From Voacanga thouarsii (Eukaryota; Streptophyta; Magnoliopsida; Gentianales; Apocynaceae): a stretch of 64,000 nucleotides of DNA. The stretch lies in the NCBI GenBank assembly GCA_026120185.1, contig JANUWF010001110.1, positions 1 through 64,000 of the forward strand, given 5' to 3'. A model generated the notes under the pieces. The model was not told where the DNA came from. It was given only the letters and a program-made list of their open reading frames with translations, and ran no database searches. Position numbers and translations under genes: made by a program. Positions 35,755-47,284 of this stretch are shown here, piece by piece. Position 1 is the first letter of the stretch, and each line of letters opens with the position of its first letter.

Positions 35755-37345
35755 GTAGGAGTAGATGAAAAATGACTTGAGTATGAGTTGGTAGTTTAGC
35801 GAAACTGGAAGCATATACTTTGATATGCTATAGTTAAGGTTCTATCGTAGGGTCAATATACTTGCATGTTGGGTATGTATGACCAATTAGTTAAGACAGA
35901 CTTGTACAAGATAATTTCTACACCATATCACCCCTTGTGGTTGTCTGAATGATCTAAATAGCCAGGGCCCTGGGAAACATGACTTGTATGTTTGCTTTAG
36001 GATAGCTTCCTTGGAAAGCGGAAACACTCCAGGAAGTCGTGGATCATTGGACTAGAAGCCTAAGGATGGTAGATGTCATTTAGAGGGGTGTTAGTACACT
36101 TCTTTCTCTCTAATTGTACGGTGATGTGTAAAGGGATATTTTAGTCATTTGACCTGTAGGTCTAAGACTTTACTAATGCAGTATTGTCCTTAGAGTCAAT
36201 ATTTTCTTATGGTGATATTAGGAAATATTTAAAATGCAAAATACATCTATTTATATAGTAGGGGTATTTTGGTCATTTTAGTAGCCAAGGCGATGTGTCT
36301 TTTTGGTCCTCGGAATAGTCTGTAAGTCCTAATTATTTTTGGGTTGAAGAATTGGTCTCAGTTGTGAGGGCTTTATTTTATTCAGGAAGTCTAATTTATT
36401 ATTAGACTAGAATAAAATAAATTGAGAGAAATTTATTATCTGGTTTAATTGATTAATTAATTATTCAGGGCCGAGGTCCAGTTTGAATAATTAGAAAATT
36501 AACTGGGACTTAAACTAGAAGAAAATAATTAATGCTTAATTATTTATTGAGTTATTTATTTATTTAAATCTCAAGAGATAAATAATTAAAATTTAATTAT
36601 TTTTTTGTTCATTTGGGCACATTAATTATTTATTGAGTTATTTATTTAATCCCAAGGAAAATAATTAATGTTTATTATTTTGAGTTTTTCTGGTCCAAGA
36701 AAAATAATAAATATTATTTTGGCTCAATAGCCTGGATCATAGAATTTTTTCAGACACAGTTCAGAAGAGTTTAGGGTGAAGTCAAAATTTATTTTGTTAA
36801 TAATATTCAGATATTAAAACACGGGAATATTATTTTTATCAAAATAATTATTTTTGGTTTCATGACTCTTAGTTTTCTGTGTGGAAAAATAAAATAAAAG
36901 AAAAGAGAAAAAAATTTTCTCTCCCGAGTCTCTTAGCTCTCTGTCTCTCGTGGCTTTTCTCCTACTGACTTTTGATTTTGTTTTCTTGATATAAAAAGCC
37001 AAGCCCAAAAAGCTGAATGGTTGAGTGAAAAACAACTGAAGCTCTTCTCATCCCAAAATTCTGTGCTCACCAACGTTTGATTAGGTTGTGCCATATTCTG
37101 AGAATTGAAGAGCCTAGTATTAAGGATACACCCGAGGAGGAGAGAAGGTAGACAGTTTTTGCACTGAAGCTTCAACCCACGAGTAGCAAGAAGCTGTTCT
37201 TGTGCTTCAAACAATTCTTCTTCAGTCTTCAAGGTTTAAGGCTCCAAGAGGTATGGTTTTAATCCCTCCATGCTGCTGCCATGCTCTGTTTTTATGTTCT
37301 TTCTGTCCATTTTCATTCCTCCGTGAGCATGCTTTCTGTCTCTGT
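35755..37345 (+). repeat. Long LTR-like sequence, arm 2 (plus orientation), nested in CACTA 1
   Basis: A diverged inverted copy of 33180-31640: it shares GACTTGAGTATGAG, GGAAAGCGGAAACACTCCAG, AATTATTTATTGAGTTATTT and AAGAGGTATGGTTTTAATCC. It lacks the first ~430 nt of arm 1. It interrupts the TNPA-like gene of CACTA 1, so it inserted after that element. Confidence 0.65.
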
Positions 37346-37349
37346 CAAT

Positions 37350-37560
37350 TCCTTCAATACTTACGTATCACCATATGGCTCAATAAATGTCCTTACATCT
37401 AGTACACCGGATAAGGTAGATGGTACAGTTGTGCTAGTTGGAGTATCAGCCTCCATCCCTGACTGTGACCCTGTCACAGGAGAAGTGTGAATATGCAGCA
37501 TTGGTGAAGGGTGATTGCCTAAGGCCGGAGAAGGCTGAGAAGTAGCACTAGGAGAAGACT
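37350..37560 (-). pseudogene. TNPA-like gene, N-terminal part, CACTA 1
   Basis: The minus strand gives a Ser/Pro/Thr-rich low-complexity stretch (HPSPMLHIHTSPVTGSQSG) leading into TLSGVLDVRTFIEPYGDT, a layout seen before the conserved domain in CACTA TNPA-like proteins. The homologous downstream part lies beyond the nested insertion. Confidence 0.45.
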
Positions 37561-38025
37561 AAGAACGATACTCCTCAGAAGAGTGGTCTATACTGTTGAC
37601 TCTATTGGCTGATGCACGTATAATATTTGGATTAACTATCTCTGCAAAAGAAGCAGCAAAAAAAAAAAAAAAAAAAAAATCAAAGTACAAGTTATGATCA
37701 AAACACAAGTATGAATCACGTAATATCCTATTCAATGTAAATACATTTTGCATAGAAGCAACAAATGAATACTTGACATCTTGTTGGAGGCTATATAGGA
37801 AAGAGAATACTTGACAACATTTTTCACTAATGCTTGATGGCTTGTTTCATTAGACTTACTATTTTTATTCATCTGATTCATTGAATTCTTCTAACAATTC
37901 ATTTTCCTCATTCTCTAAACTCTCTTCACTTGCATTCTATTCTTCTTCTTTCTCTTCTTTATCATCATTTTCACCTAATTCGAAATCTCCTTGTTCTTCA
38001 AGTCGTGGTAACTTAACAAACAATT

Positions 38026-38316
38026 CTACCACTTCTTTATAGACAAAGATCCCACATCATCAACCCCATAAGTCATAATAGCCAATTCTACATCAATTGC
38101 ATACTCTTGATATGCATTTTCAACATGTGAAGCGTCAATGGCATGGCGAGCTTTACATTTTTGCACCGCTAGCCAATCACTTTTTTGTTTCTTAACTCTG
38201 GGATGAGGGCTATAGTAAACTTGAATATCTTGATGGGCCAAGATGAATAGGTCATAACTGGGGTATCTCCTTTTGTGGTTGATATCCACAAGTTTATACT
38301 GTGGGTGAACTTTCAC
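38026..38316 (-). pseudogene. CACTA TNP2 C-terminal domain (DUF4216-like)
   Basis: The frame reads HKRRYPSYDLFILAHQDIQV, YYSPHPRVKKQKSDWLAVQK and CKAR. This matches the DUF4216 block of plant CACTA transposases (FxLAxQxxQVYYxPYPxxKRxxxDWxxVxKxK). Confidence 0.75.
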
Positions 38317-38912
38317 TCCTCAATTACTAGTTGGATCAAACCAATCACATTTGAATATTACCACTTTTTGAACAAGAGTAAGAAATAGTTCAAATTTAAT
38401 GATTTTTTACAAGACTCCATAGTAATCAGAAGTAACTAAATTGTTATCACTTCCTTTGACACAAATTCCACTATTACATGTCTTTTTCCCTTTACTGTGT
38501 GAATGTGTATAAGACCTATATCCATTGACAAAGTATCATTTAAAGGATTCCACAATTCGAGATGGTCCCCAATAAATGACCTTTAAGCACTAGTTATCAA
38601 CATGATTTAAGCTATTGTTAACCTGTAGACGCAGTTGACAGAACGTGAATAAATAACAACATATTACATTGAACTCAATGAATCAATTTGGATGCAAAAG
38701 ATTCTACACTTACAAATTTCCTAAACTTTGAGTGAACTCTTTGTCAAATCTTAGGTCAATGTTTAGATCGTGATACTTAGTTCCTCGAACCACAAATAGT
38801 CTTTGAATTTCCTAAAAACATCACAAGTAATCATAGTGTTATGAACTCTGAACATTTCTAATGAATCTTTGAATTGTATATTAATCAAGGATATGTAATA
38901 TATGTATATTAC

Positions 38913-39748
38913 TTATTGAACATATGGTTCAACCTCTTCACAGTTGCATAATATGTAATTTGTAATTGCAATCACCTCTTCATCCTTCAAATATCGCTTT
39001 TTTGCTCCACCTATATTCTGCCCCCACTGACTTGCATATTGACAGAACATCTTTAGTTGAATTGGGAGCATATTTTTCATTGCAAGATGATGTTCTATTA
39101 TTTGTTTCCACGTGAAGTTCGAAGCAGTAGGAGAAGAATGTTGATGCCTTCTCAATAAGGTAAGCATTGCAAATTGACCCTTCTACCATTGCATTGTTTT
39201 TTTATCTTTTTTTTGGAGATGATGCAAGAACCTACTATAACTATAGTATTAAAACTTTTTGATGTTATAAAAAAAATATTTAACCAAAACTAACCAATCA
39301 CATTTGTGAGTGATTGAGACATACTGTTCAAATAGATACATCCACCTATATTGCACAGGCCTACCAACTCTTGTCTCGTAAGCCAAGTGAAATAGAAGAT
39401 GTTCCATTGCATCAAAAAATTCAGTGGGAAGATTCTCTCTAGCTTGCAAATTAGAGGAGCAATATATTCCTCTAGTTTGTACATGTGTGACTCAGATAAC
39501 TTTTGAGAGTATAAGTCTCTGTAAAAGAGGCTCAACTCCGATAAAACACTCCATATTTTCTAGAAAATTTGGTCTCGTAAGGCAGTTGGAAGTAATCTCT
39601 CCATGAACACATGGAAATCATGGCTTTTCATGCCAGACATTTTCAAATCTTTATAATCAAAGCACCTGCCTATGTTTGATGCATACTCATTTGGAAGCCT
39701 AAGATCCTTAACCCAATCTAGTACAAGCTTCCTTTGTTCTTTTGTCAA
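38913..39748 (-). pseudogene. CACTA TNP2 middle region (DUF4218-like)
   Basis: Three overlapping frames carry consecutive pieces. 39748-39560 has YASNIGRCFDYKDLKMSGMK and SHDFHVFMERLLP. 39535-39249 has LICKLERIFP, AMEHLLFHLAYE and GRPVQYRWMYLFE. 39167-38913 ends in a Cys/Glu-rich segment. Together they form the DUF4218 domain that follows the transposase core. Frame breaks make it non-functional. Confidence 0.75.
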
Positions 39749-39955
39749 TGACTAACAAGTTTTAGGTTTGGTACCTTTCTTCCGATCTACTTGACAAATT
39801 TCTAATTCTGTCCTATTACAAAACATGACCAAATCATGTCTAACCTTGACATTATCCTTGGTCTTACCATTCACATCCATCACTATATGGAATACATTAT
39901 CAATATTGTGGTGGATAAGATTATCTCACCAATAGGGTAAATCCCAGAATATGCT

Positions 39956-40620
39956 CTATTTTGCCCAATTACGGTAATCACCCCTGCCATCGTGTTTCCC
40001 AAGTTCAATTGTAGTTTTAGTTATCTTTGGAAATAGTTTAACTCTATTGCGTAATTGGTCACTAGTAAGATGAGGTGGTGGTGGACTTAGATCCTCACCT
40101 TTGTCTATTCTAAAGGATTTTTTGTCTCTTCGAAACAAGTAGTTAATGGGTAAAAATTGACGATGGCAATCAAACCAAGATTGCTTTCCTCCAGAAGGCA
40201 ATTGAAATGCTTTGGGTTCATCCACTAATGGCTGCATATATATATATCTACCTTATGTTTTGGGTTTTTTGGTCCTGGTATAATGATAGTTAGGAACATA
40301 ACGGGATTTTTCATGCACATCCAAGGTGGTCGATTATAAGGTGTCACAATGACGGGCTAACAAGAGTACTGTTTTCCTGAAATTTTAAATGGTGAGAATC
40401 CATCTATAGACAAGCCTAGTCTAACATTTCTAAACTCTAATGCAAAATCAGGATAGCATGCATTAAAGTACTTCCAGGCTTCTCCATCTCGTGGATGATT
40501 CAAAATACCATCCTCACTTACACTCTCTGCATGTCACCTCATATACTTGCAGTAGTGTTAGATGCATACAATCTCTATAGCCTTGGAGTGATAACAAACT
40601 TTGGACAAAAATAAATTCAG
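39956..40620 (-). pseudogene. CACTA TNP2 transposase core (Transposase_21), CACTA 1
   Basis: The minus strand reads HAESVSEDGILNHPRDGEAW, NVRLGLSIDGFSPF, a PVIVTPYNRPPWMCMKNP segment and IIPGPKNPK, then LPSGGKQSWFDCHRQFLPIN and YLFRRDKKSFR. These are the hallmarks of the En/Spm TNP2/TNPD transposase. Stops interrupt it near 40554 and elsewhere, and the N-terminal Transpos_assoc domain is not seen upstream. Confidence 0.85.
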
Positions 40621-42270
40621 CCAATAATAGAAATCATCCTCTTAGAGAACGACTTCTACAAATTTACCAAAATTCCAAGTAAAACTAATATCCAAGAAAA
40701 GGATGGATAAGTTCTAACAACAAAATTTTTGTTTAAAAAACAAACAAAAATAATATTCCTACTATATAATTTTCCTTTTACTGATCCTACATTATAATTG
40801 GCATAAAGCATAAAAATAGTCACTATATAGAAAGACATGAAAATTTATGCAATATAGGCTCAACAATGGTTTAGTACTTGATGCATCAACAACTAATGTG
40901 TTGAAAATTTATTAAAATGCAATTCTTATCCTCTAGAATTAGTAACACCATGACTGCCTGCATCATAATACAATGCACATGATTACTATTTATCTGTCTA
41001 ATGAAGATACAATGGAAGATAATGGAAGACAATCACCCATTATTACCTGAATGTTAAAAGCACTTAGGATGACATTTTTTAACACACATTTATTTTATAT
41101 TCTGACTATAGAGCAACCACAATTATGTTATAAGTTCCCCTTCCCTCTGTCACCAATGACCATCTTTAATGTCTTGACATCCAGCAGCAACATGTATTCT
41201 TTTCAACAGATTTTTGACTTCAACCCCCAACATGATACATAATATCCACAACATTAATAAAAATAGCTATCTGCAGAAACTTTGTGACCAATTGGTTTCA
41301 AGAGATCTCCACCCACATTACCAACAGGTACATAAAAAGTGTAATATTTTAGAATCTAATTTTGAATTGTCTGAAAGCAACAACTGAAAAAGCAGGTATG
41401 CAAAAAATTTAACCTCAATCTGCAAGTATTCTTGATCGATCTAGTCGAAGTGTTGGACTTGCAAATCGAACCAAAATCTGGACCAGCACTTGGCACGTTG
41501 TCAGATAAAGCATAAGACTCCCACTACATCGGTTGAAGGCACATTGTTCAGCTGCGGGAAAGAAGGGGAGGGGAGAGGAGGTCAGCCGGCAAGTGAACAA
41601 TTTTCGAGATAGTGTTTTGGTCACTGCATTGCACCTACATTGGGTCCGTAAGTACAGCAACGGAAATGAGGGTTGCAGTCCAATTTGCAGAATGGAAGAT
41701 TAAGGATGGATAAGTCGATGGCGGCCAGCCGACGAGAAGAGAGAGAATCAGAAAGAGAAGGAAGAGAGAGAGTGGCCAGTGCGTGGAAATCTGATGTTTT
41801 TTGGAAATGGCGGACTTTTGCAAAATTTTTGCCAAAGAATTCGGGATTGGTTTAACCATGGTTGGGTTCCACGATTAAAATGAAAAAAAAAAGAAAAATC
41901 TGGAATTCTGAATAAAAAAATACCCATGGACAGGTGTCTGGCTTGGGAGGACCCGGTCCACAGGTGGGGCCGTGGACCGGGTCCATGTAAGAATTTCCCC
42001 TATAATAATTATTGGGCAGGAAAGGCTTGTTTGGGCTTGTTCGAGCAGGAATTGAATACGCCCGTTTTATATATCAGTACTTAAAATCTCTTGGACTTAT
42101 TTGGACACTTAGGGTTGAGTCCAGTAAGAATTAGAAGGATTTGATGACCAATTTTAATAAATTTTAAATCAATCCAATTCACGCCGTTTTGTAAAGTTTC
42201 ATGTTTGGGCAAATCATAACAAATGATAAACGATTGTAATATAAATTTATTTTTTAAAAGAAAGGTAAGA
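40621..42270. other. Sequence right of CACTA 1; no gene supported
   Basis: AT-rich to 41400, then more GC-rich with a GAGA-rich tract (41735-41772) and CCGGTCCAC/GTGGACCGGGTCC inverted motifs (41952-41983). It may hold the CACTA 5' leader. I see neither a terminal repeat nor a coding region. Confidence 0.45.
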
Positions 42271-42279
42271 TTTATGAAG

Positions 42280-42283
<4 letters not shown>

Positions 42284-42319
<36 letters not shown>
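42284..42319. repeat. (AT)n microsatellite
   Basis: Pure AT alternation of about 36 bp. Confidence 0.95.
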
Positions 42320-42324
<5 letters not shown>

Positions 42325-42632
42325 TCAAAGGCAAATAAAAGGTTTTCAAAAATTTGGAGAGGAGGATAAAGTGACACTCATTTTTCCTTAGTTGAAGTGG
42401 AGTTGTTTTGTTCTTATATATTTAAAATATAAAATTTAAATTGTTTTTAACTATCCTCAATTCCTTTTTTTCCTTCAAAATTTAGCTTAAAAAGCTAAAA
42501 CAAGTGTTTTGGATGAGTTATTGAACAACATATTATTATTTTTTTATCCTTTTTAAAAAAATTATGAGTAATTTAATTTTTTTATATCAATGAAAAAAAA
42601 AGGTAAATCCAACTTAGAACTTCTGATGTGGT

Positions 42633-42820
42633 AAATCGAGATACTAATTAATGATGTAATCTTGTTGCAAAAATAGATTATTTATTAGTCCTTTTCACAA
42701 TAATATAAATTTTATATCTCATATATATATATATATAAATCGAGATACTAATTAATGATGTAATCTTGTTGCAAAAATAGATTATTTATTAGTCCTTTTC
42801 ACAATAATATAAATTTTATA

Positions 42821-42853
<33 letters not shown>
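42633..42853. repeat. 104-bp tandem duplication ending in (AT)n
   Basis: The unit starts AAATCGAGATACTAATTAAT and ends in a run of AT. The second copy begins at 42737. The two copies look identical apart from AT-run length, so the duplication is recent, probably from slippage or unequal exchange through the AT tracts. Confidence 0.9.
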
Positions 42854-42858
<5 letters not shown>

Positions 42859-43194
42859 TTGCAATTTGACAAATAAAAAAAAACACACACACAGCAGAAT
42901 AAACCTATGCACTATCGTTGTCATATTATAAACTCTGATGCGGTCTCATCAATGCCAATGCAGGATTGTGGCATTTACCAGCATACAATTGAGTCTGAAT
43001 AAAGATAACATGTCCAAATTTGAGAGATGGTTCATTATTTGGGGAAAGTTTACCAATCATATTTTTCATTTCACATGGAGAAAGTACTGAAACAAAAATT
43101 AATTTTATTCACATTACATAACTAAACAAAGTAAAAGAAAATGGAAATACAAACCATCAAAGGATCCTTGAACTCCCCAATTCCATTTTTATGT

Positions 43195-45984
43195 TCACAG
43201 GAAACGCTCTTCCAATTTGCCGTCTATCCTATATCCAACCGAAATCTCGGGGACATGAGCAATTTTTCGATAATTCTCACTTTCCGTCTTCCCATTCTCC
43301 ATCTCCGCAACTAACTCCTTTCGCATTTCCCAAAGCCTAACTTCTCGTAGTTCACTCAAGTTTTGAATCCCCTGTGGCAGCTCCTCTACCAATTTGCAGC
43401 CCAACATTCGTAGCCTCTTGAGACGAGGCATTGCACCCTCCTCTATGGTAACATGTCTCAATTGTTTTAGTTCAATAAGGCCCAAAACCTCCAGATTTTT
43501 ATATCCTTCAGCCTTGAAACACAATTTCTCTTCTTCATAAGCTTGAAGGAGATAAAGGTGAAGCAAATTTGGCAAACGTTGAAGGCATTCCAATTGATCT
43601 TCTGTCAGCCTGCTCCTGGACAAAGCTAAGGTTGTCAAGCCGTGAAGAGATGCTACCCACGGCGGCACCTTCACCAAACGCCCGTCCAATAGTAGTTTTT
43701 GAAGAAATTGAGGAATTGTGGACATGGAATGCTGTAAATCAAGGATCTCATTTTCATTTTTTGACCTAACTTCTAATTCACGTAGGTTGGTCAACATTTC
43801 AAGAGAGTAACACAACTGTTTTCCATCTTCTCTTCTCAACTTTGTTATGCCAAGTCTCCTCAATTGCCTCAACTTTCCTATCTCTTTTACTAGTTTATCA
43901 TTATCTACATCCACACAGTACAAAGTTTGCAAGGAGAAAAGCCTTCCAATTCCATTTGGACATTTAAAGCCACGGGTTACATAATTGCTTGAATAGTCAC
44001 CTGGTTGATACAACCAAAGCACTTGAAGTTTTCCAAGCTTGAGGATGTCAACGGGAAGCTCCGTCACTTCGGTCCCGATCAAAGATAGAAATTCGAGGTT
44101 TTGAAGGTTCTTGATGGATTTAGGAATCACTTTCACTTTTGAATAATCCAAACTTAGACACCTGAGATGAAATAATTTAAAAACTTGCTTTGGAATGTTC
44201 TCTAATGGTGAACTCCCCAAATGTAGAACTTTGAGCAGTTTAGATCTACCACATAAAGATTTCAAAAAAGACAAAGTGGACATATGATCTATGTAATCAA
44301 ACATTATCAAGGATCGAAGGTATTTAGATCGAATATCTTTTTGTGCATCATCATTGAATTCATAAATCACCAAACGTCTAACATTATCTGACTCTTTTGT
44401 GTATCTTTCCTTGACAGTAAAGATATTGTGCTCTTTTGCTTTGGAAAGAGCTATTTCTCGTATAAGATCATGAAGATGGTACTCATCAACTCCTCTACTA
44501 CCTCTCATCAATTGAATTAAGCCTCGATTTACGAGTTCATTGGTATACTCCTCAGCAATTTCTACACTCAACATTCCTTCTGTATTGTGTACAAACCCTT
44601 CCGAGATAAGCAATTCTCTTAGCACGATTGCATTTATTTTAGAATCTTCAGGATAGAGGCTTGTATACAAAAGACAACATTTAAGATAATAAGGCAAATC
44701 ATTGTAACTCAGAAGCAATACCTTCTTTACTTGATCGAGTTTGCCTGTTCCTTCTATTTTACCACCACCACCAAGGCTGCGATGAACCTTCTCCCATTCC
44801 TCTAGTCTAGTTTTTTCTTTCAGAAACAAAATTCCGCTAATGGAAACAATTGCAAGTGGCAAGCCCTCACACTTCTTTAGTATCTTGCGCGAAATATTTT
44901 CCAAATGCGAAGGACAACATTTATCTTTAAATGTTTTATTGCAAAATAAAGCCCAAGATTCTTCATCAGACAAAGCTTTCATTCTGTAGATATATCCGCA
45001 GTGTTGATTGCAGGATGATAAAGCAACATCATCAATCCGCGTAGTGAGCATTACACGACTACCACAGTTACAATTAGGTAATACACATTCAAAAGCCTCC
45101 CAAGCATCAATGCTCCAAATATCATCAAAGATAATAATGTACCTTCTTTCTTGGAGGAAGTCCTTGAGAAATACTTTTAGGCCATCAACGTCCTTGGATT
45201 CCACTTCGTGAGGAACCTGTTCCTTGATTTCTGCATACAGCTGTTGAATTATATTCTTGAGAATCATCTCGATTTTGAATGTTTGGGAAATCGTTACCCA
45301 AACACGGCTGTGAAATTGTCTCTTCACATTAGCATCTTCATAAACTCTTCTTACCAAAGTTGTTTTCCCCATTCCCCCCATCCCAAGGACTGAAATTATC
45401 TTCAGGTGGGTGTTGTCATCAAGAATCTGTGACTTGAGTTCCATTTTGGGTGCTTCGATGCCAACAAGGTCAGCTTCTTCAAGGAAGATTGCACGCCCCC
45501 GAATATCTCTCACCGCATCGTACTCAATGGCAACTGAAGAGTCTTTTCCGTGGATACCATAATCCAATCTGTATCTTTGATGCCTAGAAGAAATATTTTC
45601 CACTCTGCGTTTGATCTCATTTATCTTACTGGAAATCTGACGGCGAGAATTCAGAGTCTTTATGGATGTGTAAATATTTTGAACACGTCCATAAAACCCC
45701 CCACCATGACGGCAGGCAAAGACGAGCATAAACTCGTCAATTACATCTTCGGTGTCATAAGCTGCTTCCCGGACTTGCTTGACCCATTCTTGAAGTTCAT
45801 TGTTTTGTTCTTGTGCGGCTTCAACATCTCTGAGGAAAGCTCTCATACTCCCAAGTTCATCGTTGATGAATTGCAGTCCCTGACGGAGCCCGCTCAAGTG
45901 TGCACTCTCTTGTTGCAACAGAGTTGAAAGCTGTCCCAGTACAAAGGCTACAACACTCTCTGCCATTCTCCCTCCCTCACTCAA
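43195..45984 (-). CDS. CC-NB-ARC-LRR disease-resistance protein (RPM1-like)
   Basis: An intracellular immune receptor encoded in one uninterrupted exon of 929 codons. MAESVV at 45966 is the more usual start, six codons inside the first ATG. The Rx-type coiled coil spans residues ~7-140 with EDVID at 79-83. NB-ARC has P-loop GMGGMGKTTL (201-210), kinase-2 IIIFDDIW (283-290), RNBS-B GSRVMLTTR (308-316), GLPLA (374-378), an RNBS-D-like CCLLYTSLYPED (~435-446), and LHD (504-506) in place of MHD. About 12 LRRs run from ~540 to 910. Length and motif order are normal for this class. It is the only gene here with a fully intact frame and standard domains. A copia element sits 0.8 kb upstream in the same orientation. 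Confidence 0.97.
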   Translation of the reverse strand: MSEGGRMAESVVAFVLGQLSTLLQQESAHLSGLRQGLQFINDELGSMRAFLRDVEAAQEQNNELQEWVKQVREAAYDTEDVIDEFMLVFACRHGGGFYGRVQNIYTSIKTLNSRRQISSKINEIKRRVENISSRHQRYRLDYGIHGKDSSVAIEYDAVRDIRGRAIFLEEADLVGIEAPKMELKSQILDDNTHLKIISVLGMGGMGKTTLVRRVYEDANVKRQFHSRVWVTISQTFKIEMILKNIIQQLYAEIKEQVPHEVESKDVDGLKVFLKDFLQERRYIIIFDDIWSIDAWEAFECVLPNCNCGSRVMLTTRIDDVALSSCNQHCGYIYRMKALSDEESWALFCNKTFKDKCCPSHLENISRKILKKCEGLPLAIVSISGILFLKEKTRLEEWEKVHRSLGGGGKIEGTGKLDQVKKVLLLSYNDLPYYLKCCLLYTSLYPEDSKINAIVLRELLISEGFVHNTEGMLSVEIAEEYTNELVNRGLIQLMRGSRGVDEYHLHDLIREIALSKAKEHNIFTVKERYTKESDNVRRLVIYEFNDDAQKDIRSKYLRSLIMFDYIDHMSTLSFLKSLCGRSKLLKVLHLGSSPLENIPKQVFKLFHLRCLSLDYSKVKVIPKSIKNLQNLEFLSLIGTEVTELPVDILKLGKLQVLWLYQPGDYSSNYVTRGFKCPNGIGRLFSLQTLYCVDVDNDKLVKEIGKLRQLRRLGITKLRREDGKQLCYSLEMLTNLRELEVRSKNENEILDLQHSMSTIPQFLQKLLLDGRLVKVPPWVASLHGLTTLALSRSRLTEDQLECLQRLPNLLHLYLLQAYEEEKLCFKAEGYKNLEVLGLIELKQLRHVTIEEGAMPRLKRLRMLGCKLVEELPQGIQNLSELREVRLWEMRKELVAEMENGKTESENYRKIAHVPEISVGYRIDGKLEERFL

Positions 45985-46214
45985 AGCTTGAAGGATCTGA
46001 GGAGGTTTGAATTTTGTGGATTGTTAGTGGTGTGTATTGCTTATGGGATAAAGGCTGCTAGTTAGATGCTTGGAGTATTCTTATGCTATATTCCGGATCA
46101 ATTTTAATGCAAGATATTTCAGACCAATGACTGACCAGATTGAGATTTGTGGGTTAATAGAAGACCGGAACTACTATTTTAAGAATAGTCAATAAATATC
46201 TCGTGGAATTTAAA
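45985..46214. promoter_or_regulatory. Immediate upstream region of the resistance gene
   Basis: Holds the 5' leader and probable core promoter of the minus-strand gene. I cannot support a specific TATA box or transcription start. Confidence 0.35.
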
Positions 46215-46791
46215 CTTTAGCTCACCAACTCGGCTGACCGGATTCAGACTTCCTGGTCCATGTATTTTGGCAACTTGCAACTTTACGCGGATTCGGTAGG
46301 TAAGTGACGCAGCATCAGGTCAGGATTTTGAGCTCAAATTCTTGTGGTTGTTTCTTTTTTCCTCCCCTCTAACTCTGGAGAGAGACCCCGCTCCCCGGCC
46401 CCCCCCCCCCCCAAAAAAAATTGTCGCTGCCAATTTCAACGTAAAAAATGACAGGAGGAATCAAATACAAAAAAAAGTCATAAATTATAGAAATTAAGGA
46501 AATTCTTAAGTGTATTCCGTGTATATGTACCCAATACTTTAAAGATTTATACGTTAAATATTTATACCAATTGCAAGAAAAATTGTATAATAAATTTTAT
46601 ATATAATATTATCAACGAGTGATACAGGTATTTAAAGCATTCGATATTTACTAGTTACACCTATGAATTTCTCTAGAAATTAAAGTTGCAACTTGCCACT
46701 TTCAAGCAATAAGAAAAGACAATCGTGCGACACGTTGAAAAAAAAAATGTGCTGCTGCTTTCTGTGAAAAATTATAGTAGAAATTAAATAA
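46215..46791 (-). repeat. Resistance-gene upstream segment, copy A of a local duplication
   Basis: Shares long stretches with 53230-53625: CCATGTATTTTGGCAACTTG, TCGGTAGGTAAGTGACG, CTCAAATTCTTG, TGCCAATTTCAACGTAAAAA and GTGCGACACGTTGAAAA, in the same order. Copy A also contains a poly-C run (46399-46412) and extra DNA (about 46490-46670). It lies upstream of the resistance gene and is cut at its right end by the copia insertion. Confidence 0.8.
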
Positions 46792-47160
46792 TGTTATAAA
46801 ATTAGGATAGTGTTAGAATAAAATCTACACACTACACACTAAGAAAATTCTAACTATTATTTGCACAAGAATTTCTCTTCAAACTTCTCTCTTTCTTTCC
46901 TCACAATTCTTTTTATAATCTTTCTTTCACTAATCTTTCTTTCATAAAAATAATGGTGTATTACAAGCTTAGAGAATAACTCTATTTATAGAGCTCTAAT
47001 TAGTGGATTACATCATGGCATACATCATCTTCCACTAATCTTAATTAGTGGTGTCTCCACTAAATGGTGAACATCCATAAAAATCTTCTCTAATTATTCA
47101 CATAAATCCATAATTAGTGGAGCCTCCACTAATTAATGGAGATTCCAATAATTCATAACA
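46792..47160 (-). repeat. 3' LTR of RKD-copia copy 2
   Basis: 369 bp, TG...CA ends on the minus strand. It points toward the resistance gene in the same transcriptional direction. Confidence 0.95.
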
Positions 47161-47175
47161 CTCCCCTTGGATGTC
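47161..47175 (-). other. Polypurine tract of copia copy 2
   Basis: Minus-strand ACATCCAAGGGGAG directly abuts the 3' LTR, the usual place for plus-strand DNA priming. Copy 3 has ATGGGGAG at the same point (61875-61882). Confidence 0.75.
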
Positions 47176-47284
47176 CATCCATTACATAAAGAATATGCCT
47201 CGTTAAAACCTTACTAGATAAAAACCCAGTGGGAAAAAAAATTTAGTGAAGGAAAAAGAGTAACTTATTCTATATGTCTGTTTA

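Larger units (their letters stand above)
33797..40620 (-). mobile_element. CACTA (En/Spm) transposon relic 1; right end not found
   Basis: The left terminus CACTACAAGAAAAT (33797-33810) is the typical CACTA inverted repeat, followed by TTGCAACC-rich subterminal DNA. Minus-strand genes from right to left are TNP2 transposase (40620-38026, broken) and a TNPA-like gene (37560-35248) split by an LTR-like insertion. No matching TTTTCTTGTAGTG end is seen to the right, so that terminus is lost or mutated. Confidence 0.75.

Noticed and set aside
40540..40570. CTTGCAGTAGTG as the right terminal repeat of CACTA 1
   Set aside because: It lies inside the transposase coding region (the HYCKYM segment), so it is chance similarity.
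45550..45927. 125-codon plus-strand frame opposite the resistance gene
   Set aside because: Antisense to the coiled-coil domain of an intact gene. No motif.
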